From NCBI GenBank assembly GCA_037783545.1, contig JBBELK010000096.1:2294001-2358000 (forward strand): a stretch of DNA of 64,000 nucleotides. Reading direction: 5' to 3'. Positions 24,421 through 36,230 of the stretch are shown piece after piece; positions within the stretch are counted from its first letter, which is position 1; every line of letters begins with the position of its first letter. The position numbers and the translations under genes are program-made. Below the pieces are notes generated by a model. The model did not search any database. It was not told the origin of the DNA and saw only the letters and a program-made list of their open reading frames with translations. Source of the stretch: Henricia sp. BOLD:AAB3569 (Eukaryota > Echinodermata > Asteroidea > Spinulosida > Echinasteridae).

Positions 24421-27400
24421 CCGGCGAAAGACTGTCAATTTTTCAGGACAAGTGCGGAATATAGACTGTTTGGGGCATGCAAAATTTGAAGTTCGTCGGA
24501 AAATTTCTTGACTTGCAAATTTGCCGACGTTTGGAGCACACTTTGACCAAATTCCTGTCCCAAACAAGACTGAGCATGCGCACGAGTCAGGAGTACACGG
24601 ACAGCCACGGTCTGCAGAGCAGGCAGGAAGCCCGAGGCTAGTTTTCCCTAAACTCTGAAATTTCTCCGCCATTTCCCGGCGAAAGTCTGTCAATTTTTCA
24701 GGACAAGTGCGGAATATAGACTGTTTGGAGCATGCAAAATTTGAAGTTCGTCGGAAAATTTCTTGACTTGCAAATTTGCCGACGTTTGGAGCACACTTTG
24801 ACCAAATTCCCGTCCCAAACAAGACTGAGCATGCGCACGAGTCAGGAGTACACGGACAGCCACGGTCGCAGATCAGGCAGGAAGCCCGAGCCCTGTTTTC
24901 CCTAAACTCTGAACTTTCTCGGCCATTTCCCGGCGAAAATCTGTCAATTTTTCAGGACAAGTGCGGAATATAGACTGTTTGGAGCATGCAAAATTTGAAG
25001 TTCGTTGGAAAATGTCTTGACTTCCAAATTTGCCGACGTTTGGACCACACTTTGACCAAATTCCCGTCCCAAACAAGACTGAGCATGCGCATGAGTCAGG
25101 AGTACACGGACAGCCACGGTCTGCAGAGCAGGCAGGAAGCCCGAGCCCAGTTTTCCCTAAACTCTGAAATTTCTCGGCCATTTCCCGGCGAAAGTCTGTC
25201 AATTTTTCAGGACAAGTGCGGAATATAGACTGTTTGGAGCATGCAAAATTTGAAGTTCGTCGGAAAATTTCTTGACTTCCAAATTTGCCGAAGTGTGGAC
25301 CACACTTTGACCAAATTCCCGTCCCAAACAAGACTGAGCATGCGCACGAGTCAGGAGTACACGGACAGCCACGGTCTGCAGAGCAGGCAGGAAGACCGAG
25401 CCCAGTTTTCCCTAAACTCTGAAATTTCTCGGCCATTTCCCGGCGAAAGACTGTCAATTTTTTTAGGACAAGTGCGGAATATAGACTGTTTGGAGCATGC
25501 ACAATTTGAAGTTAGTCGGAAAATTTCTTGACTTGCAAATTTGCCGACGTTTGGAGCACACTTTGACCAAATTCCCGTCCCAAACAAGACTGACCATGCG
25601 CACGAGTCAGGAGTACACGGACAGCCACGGTCAGCAGAGCAGGCAGGAAGCCCGAGGCTAGTTTTCCCTAAACTCTTAAATTTATTGGCCATTTCCCGGC
25701 GAAAGTCTGTCAATTTTTCAGGACAAGTGCGGAATATAGACTGTTTGGAGCATGCAAAATTTGAAGTTCGTTGGAAAATTTTTTGACTTCCAAATTTGCC
25801 GACGTTTGGACCACACTTTGACCAAATTCCCGTCCCAAACAAGACTGAGCATGCGCACGAGTGAGGAGTACACGGACAGCCACGGTCTGCAGAGCAGGCA
25901 GGAAGCCCGAGCCCAGTTTTCCCTAAACTCTGAAATTTCTCGGCCATTTCCCGGCGAAAGACTGTCAATTTTTTTAGGACAAGTGCGGAATATAGACTGT
26001 TTGGAGCATGCACAATTTGAAGTTAGTCGGAAAATTTCTTGACTTGCAAATTTGCCGACGTTTGGAGCACACTTTGACCAAATTCCCGTCCCAAACAAGA
26101 CTGATCATGCGCACGAGTCAGGAGTACACGGACAGCCACGGTCTTCAGAGCAGGCAGGAAGCCCGAGCCCAGTTTTCCCTAAACTCCGAAATTTCTCGGC
26201 CATTTCCGGGCAAAAGTCTATCAATTTTCAGGACAAGTGCGGAATATATACTGTTTGGAGCATGCAAAATTTGAAGTTCGTCGGACAATTTCTTGACTTC
26301 CAAATTTGCCGACGTTTGGACCACACTTTGACCAAATTCCCGTCCCAAACAAGACTGAGCATGCGCACGAGTGAGGAGTACACGGACAGTTACGGTCTGC
26401 AGAGCAGGCAGGAAGCCAGAGCCTAGTTTTCCCTAAACTCTGAAATTTCTCGGCCATTTCCCGGCGAAAATCTGTCAATTTTTCAGGACAAGTGCGGAAT
26501 ATAGACTGTTTGGAGCATGCAAAATTTGAAGTTCGTTGGAAAATGTCTTGACTTCCAAATTTGCCGACGTTTGGACCACACTTTGACCAAATTCCCGTCC
26601 CAAACAAGACTGAGCATGCGCATGAGTCAGGAGTACACGGACAGCCACGGTCTGCAGAGCAGGCAGGAAGCCCGAGCCCAGTTTTCCCTAAACTCTGAAA
26701 TTTCTCGGCCATTTCCCGGCGAAAGTCTGTCAATTTTTCAGGACAAGTGCGGAATATAGACTGTTCGGAGTATGCAAAATTTGAAGTTCGTCGGAAAATT
26801 TCTTGACTTCCAAATTTGCCGACGTTTGGACCAAACTTTGACCAAATTCCCGTCCCAAACAAGACTGAGCATGCGCACGAGTCAGGAGTACACGGACAGC
26901 CACGGTCTGCAGAGCAGGCAGGAAGCCCGAGCCTAGTTTTCACTAAACTCTGAAATTTATCGGCCATTTCACGGCGAAAGTCTGTCAATTTTTCAGGACA
27001 AGTGCGGAATATAGACTGTTTGGAGCATGCAAAATTTGAAGTTCGTCGGAAAATTTCTTGACTTCCAAATTTGCCGAAGTGTGGACCACACTTTGACCAA
27101 ATTCCCGTCCCAAACAAGACTGAGCATGCACACGAGTCAGGAGTACACGGACAGCCACGGTCTGCAGAGCAGGCAGGAAGACCGAGCCCAGTTTTCCCTA
27201 AACTCTGAAATTTCTCGGCCATTTCCCGGCGAAAGACTGTCAATTTGTTTAGGACAAGTGCGGAATATAGACTGTTTGGAGCATGCACAATTTGAAGTTA
27301 GTCGGAAAATGTCTTGACTTGCAAATTTGCCGACGTTTGGAGCACACTTTGACCAAATTCCCGTCCCAAACAAGACTGACCATGCGCACGAGTCAGGAGT

Positions 27401-29400
27401 ACACGGACAGCCACGGTCAGCAGAGCAGGCAGGAAGCCCGAGGCTAGTTTTCCCTAAACTCTTAAATTTCTTGGCCATTTCCCGGCGAAAGTCTGTCAAT
27501 TTTTCAGGACAAGTGCGGAATATAGACTGTTTGGAGCATGCAAAATTTGAAGTTCGTCGGAAAATTTTTTGACTTCCAAATTTTCCGACGTTTGGACCAC
27601 ACTTTGACCAAATTCCCGTCCCAAACAAGACTGAGCATGCGCACGAGTGAGGAGTACACGGACAGCCACGGTCTGCAGAGCAGGCAGGAAGCCCGAGCCC
27701 AGTTTTCCCTAAACTCTGAAATTTCTCGGCCATTTCCCGGCGAAAGACTGTCAATTTTGTTAGGACAAGTGCGGAATATAGACTGTTTGGAGCATGCACA
27801 ATTTGAAGTTAGTCGGAAAATTTCTTGACTTGCAAATTTGCCGACGTTTGGAGCACACTTTGACCAAATTCCCGTCCCAAACAAGACTGATCATGCGCAC
27901 GAGTCAGGAGTACACGGACAGCCACGGTCTTCAGAGCAGGCAGGAAGCCCCAGCCCAGTTTTCCCTAAACTCCGAAATTTCTCGGCCATTTCCGGGCAAA
28001 AGTCTGTCAATTTTCAGGACAAGTGCGGAATATATACTGTTTGGAGCATGCAAAATTTGAAGTTCGTCGGAAAATTTCTTGACTTCTAAATTTGCCGACG
28101 TTTGGACCACACTTTGACCAAATTGTCGTCCCAAACAAGACTGAGCATGCGCACGAGTCAGGAGTACACGGACAGCCACGGTCAGCAGAGCAGGCAGGAA
28201 TCCCGAGCCTAGTTTTCCCTAAACTCTAAAATTTATCGGCCATTTCCCGGCGAAAGTTTGTCAATTTTTTAGGACAAGTGCGGAATATAGACTGTTTGGA
28301 GCATGCAAAATTTGAAGTTCGTCGGACAATTTCTTGACTTCCAAATTTGCCGACGTTTGGACCACACTTTGACCAAATTCCCGTCCCAAACAAGACTGAG
28401 CATGCGCACGAGTGAGGAGTACACGGACAGTTACGGTCTGCAGAGCAGGCAGGAAGCCCGAGCCTAGTTTTCCCTAAACTCTGAAATTTCTCGGCCATTT
28501 CCCGGCGAAAGTCTGTCAATTTTTCAGGACAAGTGCGGAATATAGACTGTTTGGGGCATGCAAAATTTGAAGTTCGTCGGAAAATTTCTTGACTTGCAAA
28601 TTTGGAGCACACTTTGACCAAATTCCTGTCCCAAACAAGACTGAGCATGCGCACGAGTCAGGAGTACACGGACAGCCACGGTCTGCAGAGCAGGCAGGAA
28701 GCTCGAGGCTAGTTTTCCCTAAACTCTGAAATTTCTCCGCCATTTCCCGGCGAAAGTCTGTCAATTTTTCAGGACAAGTGCGGAATATAGACTGTTTGGA
28801 GCATGCAAAATTTGAAGTTCGTCGGAAAATTTCTTGACTTGCAAATTTGCCGACGTTTGGAGCACACTTTGACCAAATTCCCGTCCCAAACAAGACTGAG
28901 CATGCGCATGAGTCAGGAGTACATGGAGAGCCACGGTCTGCAGAGCAGGCAGGAAGCCCGAGCCTAGTTTTCCCTAAACTCTGAAATTTCTCTAGGCCAT
29001 TTCCCGCCGAAAGTCTGTCAATTTTTCAGGACAAGTGCGGAATATAGACTGTTTGGAGCATGCAAAATTTGAAGTTCGTCGGACAATTTCTTGACTTCCA
29101 AATTTGCCGACGTTTGCACCACACTTTGACCAAATTCCCGTCAAAAACAAGACTGAGCATGCGCACGAGTGAGGAGTACACGGACAAAATTTGAAGTTCG
29201 TCGGAAAATTTCTTGACTTCCAAATTTGCCGAAGTTTGGACCACACTTTGACCAAATTCCCGTCCCAAACAAGACTGAGCATGCGCACGAGTCAGAAGTA
29301 CACGGACAGCCACGGTCTGCAGAGCAGGCAGGAAGCCCGAGCCCAGTTTTTCCTAAACTCTGAAATTTCTCGGCCATTTCCCGGCGAAAGACTGTCAATT
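24421..29400 (+). repeat. Large higher-order unit, 4960 bp, copy B
   Basis: This is the direct tandem duplicate of copy A. Reading the two side by side I noticed only about ten differences, among them T/C near 20191 versus 25151, C/A near 25684, A/C near 26393, C/T near 26771, G/C near 26883, C/T near 27058, T/G near 27758, C/T near 28270 and C/A near 29143. That implies well over 99% identity. The copy ends near 29400, where the T-run and TTTGGGGCATGC of the copy-A/B junction (24471) are replaced by TTTGGAGCATGC. Confidence 0.85.
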
Positions 29401-29519
29401 TTCAGGACAAGTGCGGAATATAGACTGTTTGGAGCATGCAAAATTTGAAGTTCGTCGGAAAATTTCTTGACTTCCAAATTTGCCGACGTTTGCACCACAC
29501 TTTGACCAAATTCCCGTCC

Positions 29520-32425
29520 CAAACAAGACTGAGCATGCGCATGAGTCAGGAGTACACGGACAGCCACGGTCTGCAGAGCAGGCAGGAAGCCCGAGCCCAG
29601 TTTTCCCTAAACTCTGAAATTTCTCGGCCATTTCCGGGCGAAAGTCTGTCAATTTTTCAGGACAAGTGCGGAATATAGACTGTTCGGAGCATGCAAAATT
29701 TGAAGTTCGTCGGAAAATTTCTTGACTTCCAAATTTGCCGACGTTTGGACCAAACTTTGACCAAATTCCCGTCCCAAACAAGACTGAGCATGCGCACGAG
29801 TGAGGAGTACACGGACAGCCACGGTCTGCAGAGCAGGCAGGAAGCCCGAGCCTAGTTTTCACTAAACTCTGAAATTTATCGGCCATTTCACGGCGAAAGT
29901 CTGTCAATTTTTCAGGACAAGTGCGGAATATAGACTGTTTGGAGCATGCAAAATTTGAAGTTCGTCGGAAAATTTCTTGACTTCCAAATTTGCCGAAGTG
30001 TGGACCACACTTTGACCAAATTCCCGTCCCAAACAAGACTGAGCATGCACACGAGTCAGGAGTACACGGACAGCCACGGTCTGCAGAGCAGGCAGGAAGA
30101 CCGAGCCCAGTTTTCCCTAAACTCTGAAATTTCTCGGCCATTTCCCGGCGAAAGACTGTCAATTTGTTTAGGACAAGTGCGGAATATAGACTGTTTGGAG
30201 CATGCACAATTTGAAGTTAGTCGGAAAATGTCTTGACTTGCAAATTTGCCGACGTTTGGAGCACACTTTGACCAAATTCCCGTCCCAAACAAGACTGACC
30301 ATGCGCACGAGTCAGGAGTACACGGACAGCCACGGTCAGCAGAGCAGGCAGGAAGCCCGAGGCTAGTTTTCCCTAAACTCTTAAATTTCTTGGCCATTTC
30401 CCAGCGAAAGTCTGTCAATTTTTCAGGACAAGTGCGGAATATAGACTGTTTGGAGCATGCAAAATTTGAAGTTCGTCGGAAAATTTTTTGACTTCCAAAT
30501 TTTCCGACGTTTGGACCACACTTTGACCAAATTCCCGTCCCAAACAAGACTGAGCATGCGCACGAGTGAGGAGTACACGGACAGCCACGGTCTGCAGAGC
30601 AGGCAGGAAGCCCGAGCCCAGTTTTCCCTAAACTCTGAAATTTCTCGGCCATTTCCCGGCGAAAGACTGTCAATTTTTTTAGGACAAGTGCGGAATATAG
30701 ACTGTTTGGAGCATGCACAATTTGAAGTTAGTCGGAAAATTTCTTGACTTGCAAATTTGCCGACGTTTGGAGCACACTTTGACCAAATTCCCGTCCCAAA
30801 CAAGACTGATCATGCGCACGAGTCAGGAGTACACGGACAGCCACGGTCTTCAGAGCAGGCAGGAATCCCCAGCCCAGTTTTCCCTAAACTCCGAAATTTC
30901 TCGGCCATTTCCGGGCAAAAGTCTGTCAATTTTCAGGACAAGTGCGGAATATATACTGTTTGGAGCATGCAAAATTTGAAGTTCGTCGGAAAATTTCTTG
31001 ACTTCTAAATTTGCCGACGTTTGGACCACACTTTGACCAAATTGTCGTCCCAAACAAGACTGAGCATGCGCACGAGTCAGGAGTACACGGACAGCCACGG
31101 TCAGCAGAGCAGGCAGGAATCCCGAGCCTAGTTTTCCCTAAACTCTAAAATTTATCGGCCATTTCCCGGCGAAAGTTTGTCAATTTTTCAGGACAAGTGC
31201 GGAATATAGACTGTTTGGAGCATGCAAAATTTGAAGTTCGTCGGACAATTTCTTGACTTCCAAATTTGCCGACGTTTGGACCACACTTTGACCAAATTCC
31301 CGTCCCAAACAAGACTGAGCATGCGCACGAGTGAGGAGTACACGGACAGTTACGGTCTGCAGAGCAGGCAGGAAGCCCGAGCCTAGTTTTCCCTAAACTC
31401 TGAAATTTCTCGGCCATTTCCCGGCGAAAGTCTGTCAATTTTTCAGGACAAGTGCGGAATATAGACTGTTTGGGGCATGCAAAATTTGAAGTTCGTCGGA
31501 AAATTTCTTGACTTGCAAATTTGGAGCACACTTTGACCAAATTCCTGTCCCAAACAAGACTGAGCATGCGCACGAGTCAGGAGTACACGGACAGCCACGG
31601 TCTGCAGAGCAGGCAGGAAGCTCGAGGCTAGTTTTCCCTAAACTCTGAAATTTCTCCGCCATTTCCCGGCGAAAGTCTGTCAATTTTTCAGGACAAGTGC
31701 GGAATATAGACTGTTTGGAGCATGCAAAATTTGAAGTTCGTCGGAAAATTTCTTGACTTGCAAATTTGCCGACGTTTGGAGCACACTTTGACCAAATTCC
31801 CGTCCCAAACAAGACTGAGCATGCGCATGAGTCAGGAGTACATGGAGAGCCACGGTCTGCAGAGCAGGCAGGAAGCCCGAGCCTAGTTTTCCCTAAACTC
31901 TGAAATTTCTCTAGGCCATTTCCCGCCGAAAGTCTGTCAATTTTTCAGGACAAGTGCGGAATATAGACTGTTTGGAGCATGCAAAATTTGAAGTTCGTCG
32001 GACAATTTCTTGACTTCCAAATTTGCCGACGTTTGCACCACACTTTGACCAAATTCCCGTCCAAAACAAGACTGAGCATGCGCACGAGTGAGGAGTACAC
32101 GGACAAAATTTGAAGTTCGTCGGAAAATTTCTTGACTTCCAAATTTGCCGAAGTTTGGACCACACTTTGACCAAATTCCCGTCCCAAACAAGACTGAGCA
32201 TGCGCACGAGTCAGAAGTACACGGACAGCCACGGTCTGCAGAGCAGGCAGGAAGCCCGAGCCCAGTTTTACCTAAACTCTGAAATTTCTCGGCCATTTCC
32301 CGGCGAAAGACTGTCAATTTTCAGGACAAGTGCGGAATATAGACTGTTTGGAGCATGCAAAATTTGAAGTTCGTCGGAAAATTTCTTGACTTCCAAATTT
32401 GCCGACGTTTGCACCACACTTTGAC
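29520..32425 (+). repeat. Partial third copy of the large unit, period 2919 bp
   Basis: From about 29520 the sequence repeats 26610-29500 at +2919 bp, including GACTGTTCGGAGC (29688), CATGCACACGAG (30048), CAATTTGTTTAGG (30164), the 10-bp deletion (31521) and the 134-bp-truncated monomer (32104). The offset is eleven monomers plus the truncated one. It is best explained by an unequal exchange inside copy B after the 4960-bp duplication. The differences between the two segments are again few. Confidence 0.8.
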
Positions 32426-34085
32426 AAAATTCCCGTCCAAAACAAGACTGAGCATGCGCACGAGTCAGGAGTACATGGAGAGCCACGGTCTGCAGAGCAG
32501 GCAGGAAGCCCGAGCCTAGTTTTCCCTAAACTCTGAAATTTCTCTAGGCCATTTCCCGGCGAAAGTCTGTAAATTTTTCAGGACAAGTGCGGAATATAGA
32601 CTGTTTGGAGCATGCAAAATTTGAAGTTCGTCGGAAAATTTCTTGACTTCCAAATTTGCCGAAGTTTGGACCACACTTTGACCAAATTCCCGTCCCAAAC
32701 AAGACTGAGCATGCGCACGAGTCAGGAGTACACGGACAGCCACGGTCAGCAGAGCAGGCAGGAAGCCCGAGGCTAGTTTTCGCTAAACTCTTAAATTTCT
32801 CGGCCATTTCCCGGCGAAAGTCTGTCAATTTTTCAGGACAAGTGCGGAATATAGACTGTTTGGAGCATGCAAAATTTGAAGTTCGTCGGAAAATTTCTTG
32901 ACTTGCAAATTTGCCGACGTTTGGAGCACACTTTGACCAAATTCCCGTCCCAAACAAGACTGAGCATGCGCATGAGTCAGGAGTACATGGAGAGCCACGG
33001 TCTGCAGAGCAGGCAGGAAGCCCGAGCCTAGTTTCCCTAAACTCTGAAATTTCTCGGCCATTTCCCGGCGAAAGTCTGTCAATTTTTCAGGACAAGTGCG
33101 GAATATAGACTGTTTGGAGCATGCAAAATTTGAAGTTCGTCGGAAAATTTCTTGACTTGCAAATTTGCCGACGTTTGCACCACACTTTGACCAAATTCCC
33201 GTCCCAAACAAGACTGAGCATGCGCACGAGTCAGGAGTACACGGACAGCCACGGTCTGCAGAGCAGGCAGGAAGCCCGAGCCCAGTTTTCCCTAAACTCT
33301 GAAATTTCTCGGCCATTTCCCGGCGAAAGACTGTCAATTTTTCAGGACAAGTGCGGAATATAGACTGTTTGGAGCATGCACAATTTGAAGTTAGTCGAAA
33401 AATTTCTTGACTTGCAAATTTGCCGACGTTTGGAGCACACTTTGACCAAATTCCCGTCCCAAACAAGACTGAGCATGCGCACGAGTCAGGAGTACACGGA
33501 CAGCCACGGTCAGCAGAGCAGGCAGGAAGCCCGAGGCTAGTTTTCCCTAAACTCTTAAATTTCTCGGCCATTTCCCGGCGAAAGTCTGTCAATTTTTCAG
33601 GAGAAGTGCGGAATATAGACTGTTTGGAGCATGCAAAATTTGAAGTTCGTCTGAAAATTTCTTGACTTGCAAATTTGCCGACGTTTGGAGCACACTTTGA
33701 CCAAATTCCCGTCCCAAACAAGACTGAGCATGCGCACGAGTCAGGAGTACACGGACAGCCACGGTCTGCAGAGCAGGCAGGAAGCCCGAGCCCAGTTTTT
33801 CCTAAACTCTGAAATTTATCGGCCATTTCCCTGCGAAAGTCTGTCAATTTTTCAGGACAAGTGCGGAATATAGACTGTTTGGAGCATGCAAAAGTTGAAG
33901 TTCGTCGGAAAATTTCTTGACTTCCAAATTTGCCGACGTTTGGACCACACTTTGACCAAATTCCCGTCCCAAACAAGACTGAGCATGCGCATGAGTCAGG
34001 AGTACATGGAGAGCCACGGTCTGCAGAGCAGGCAGGAAGCCCGAGCCTAGTTTTCCCTAAACTCTGAAATTTCTCTAGGCCATTT
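32425..34085 (+). repeat. Mixed monomers without a clear tandem HOR
   Basis: About six to seven monomers of mixed class that do not repeat locally. The part from about 32600 to 33290 matches 39340-40030 at an offset of about 6738 bp, including the rare TTTTCGCTAAACTC (32778 and 39516). Two monomers carry the TCTCTAGGCC two-base insertion (near 32542 and 34074). Nothing except satellite sequence is present. Confidence 0.7.
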
Positions 34086-35270
34086 CCCGCCGAAAGTTTG
34101 TCAATTTTTCAGGACAAGTGCGGAATATAGACTGTTTGGAGCATGCAAAATTTGAAGTTCGTCGGACAATTTCTTGACTTCCAAATTTGCCGACGTTTGG
34201 ACCACACTTTGACCAAATTCCCGTCCCAAACAAGACTGAGCATGCGCACGAGTGAGGAGTACACGGACAGTTACGGTCTGCAGAGCAGGCAGGAAGCCCG
34301 AGCCTAGTTTTCCCTAAACTCTGAAATTTCTCGGCCATTTCCCGGCGAAAGTCTGTCAATTTTTCAGGACAAGTGCGGAATATAGACTGTTTGGGGCATG
34401 CAAAATTTGAAGTTCGTCGGAAAATTTCTTGACTTGCAAATTTGGAGCACACTTTGACCAAATTCCTGTCCCAAACAAGACTGAGCATGCGCACGAGTCA
34501 GGAGTACACGGACAGCCACGGTCTGCAGAGCAGGCAGGAAGCTCGAGGCTAGTTTTCCCTAAACTCTGAAATTTCTCCGCCATTTCCCGGCGAAAGTCTG
34601 TCAATTTTTCAGGACAAGTGCGGAATATAGACTGTTTGGAGCATGCAAAATTTGAAGTTCGTCGGAAAATTTCTTGACTTAGCAAATTTGCCGACGTTTG
34701 GAGCACACTTTGACCAAATTCCCGTCCCAAACAAGACTGAGCATGCGCATGAGTCAGGAGTACATGGAGAGCCACGGTCTGCAGAGCAGGCAGGAAGCCC
34801 GAGCCTAGTTTTCCCTAAACTCTGAAATTTCTCTAGGCCATTTCCCGCCGAAAGTCTGTCAATTTTTCAGGACAAGTGCGGAATATAGACTGTTTGGAGC
34901 ATGCAAAATTTGAAGTTCGTCGGACAATTTCTTGACTTCCAAATTTGCCGACGTTTGCACCACACTTTGACCAAATTCCCGTCCAAAACAAGACTGAGCA
35001 TGCGCACGAGTGAGGAGTACACGGACAAAATTTGAAGTTCGTCGGAAAATTTCTTGACTTCCAAATTTGCCGAAGTTTGGACCACACTTTGACCAAATTC
35101 CCGTCCCAAACAAGACTGAGCATGCGCACGAGTCAGAAGTACACGGACAGCCACGGTCTGCAGAGCAGGCAGGAAGCCCGAGCCCAGTTTTCCCTAAACT
35201 CTGAAATTTCTCGGCCATTTCCCGGCGAAAGACTGTCAATTTTTCAGGACAAGTGCGGAATATAGACTGT
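34085..35270 (+). repeat. Fourth partial copy of the large-unit 3' segment
   Basis: This stretch repeats 31165-32340 at +2919 to +2922 bp, with the GACAGTTACGG, TTTGGGGCATGC, 10-bp-deletion (34441), TCTCTAGGCC and truncated-monomer (35026) markers in order. One extra base (GACTTAGCAAATTTG near 34681) distinguishes it. The intervening 32.4-34.1 kb is made of other monomer classes, so the segment is separated from copy C by about 1.7 kb of less ordered array. Confidence 0.75.
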
Positions 35271-36230
35271 TTGGAGCATGCAAAATTTGAATTTCGTTGG
35301 AAAATTTCTTGACTTACAAATTTGCCGACGTTTGGACCACACTTTGACCAAATTCCCGTCCCAAACAAGAGTACACGGACAGCCACGGTCTGCAGAGCAG
35401 GCAGGAAGCCCGAGCTCAGTTTTCCCTAAACTCTGAAATTTCTCGGCCATTTCCCGGCGAAAGACTGTCAATTTTTCAGGACAAGTGCGGAATATAGACT
35501 GTTTAGAGCATGCACAATTTGAAGTTAGTCGAAAAATTTCTTGACTTGCAAATTTGCCGACGTTTGGAGCACACTTTGACCAAATTCCCGTCCCAAACAA
35601 GACTGAGCATGCGCACGAGTCAGGAGTACACGGACAGCCACGGTCTGCAGAGCAGGCAGGAAGCCCGAGCCCAGTTTTTTCCCTAAACTCTGAAATTTAT
35701 CGGCCATTTCCCGGCGAAAGTCTGTAAATTTTTCAGGACAAGTGCGGAATATAGACTGTTTGGAGCATGCAAAATTTGAAGTTCGTCGGAAAATTTCTTG
35801 ACTTCCAAATTTGCCGAAGTTTGGACCACACTTTGACCAAATTCCCGTCCCAAACAAGACTGAGCATGCGCACGAGTCAGGAGTACACGGACAGCCACGG
35901 TCTGCAGAGCAGGCAGGAAGCCCGAGCCCAGTTTTCCCTAAACTCTGAAATTTCTCGGCCATTTCCCGGCGAAAGACTGTCAATTTTTCAGGACAAGTGC
36001 GGAATATAGACTGTTTGGAGCATGCAAAATTTGAAGTTCGTCGGAAGATTTCTTGACTTGCAAATTTGCCGACGTTTGGAGCACACTTTGACCAAATTCC
36101 CGTCCCAAACAAGACTGAGCATGCGCACGAGTCAGAAGTACACGGACAGCCACGGTCTGCAGAGCAGGCAGGAAGCCCGAGCCCAGTTTTCCCTAAACTC
36201 TGAAATTTCTCGGCCATTTCCCGGCGAAAG
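35270..36230 (+). repeat. Irregular satellite stretch with a 23-bp-deleted monomer
   Basis: At about 35367 AACAAG is joined directly to AGTACACGG, removing some 23 bp that contain the NRF1-like motif and GAGTCAG. The neighbouring monomers are of mixed class. Bases 35683-36009 are repeated at 36704-37030 (offset 1021, four monomers), which links this stretch to the following 5-mer block. Confidence 0.7.
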
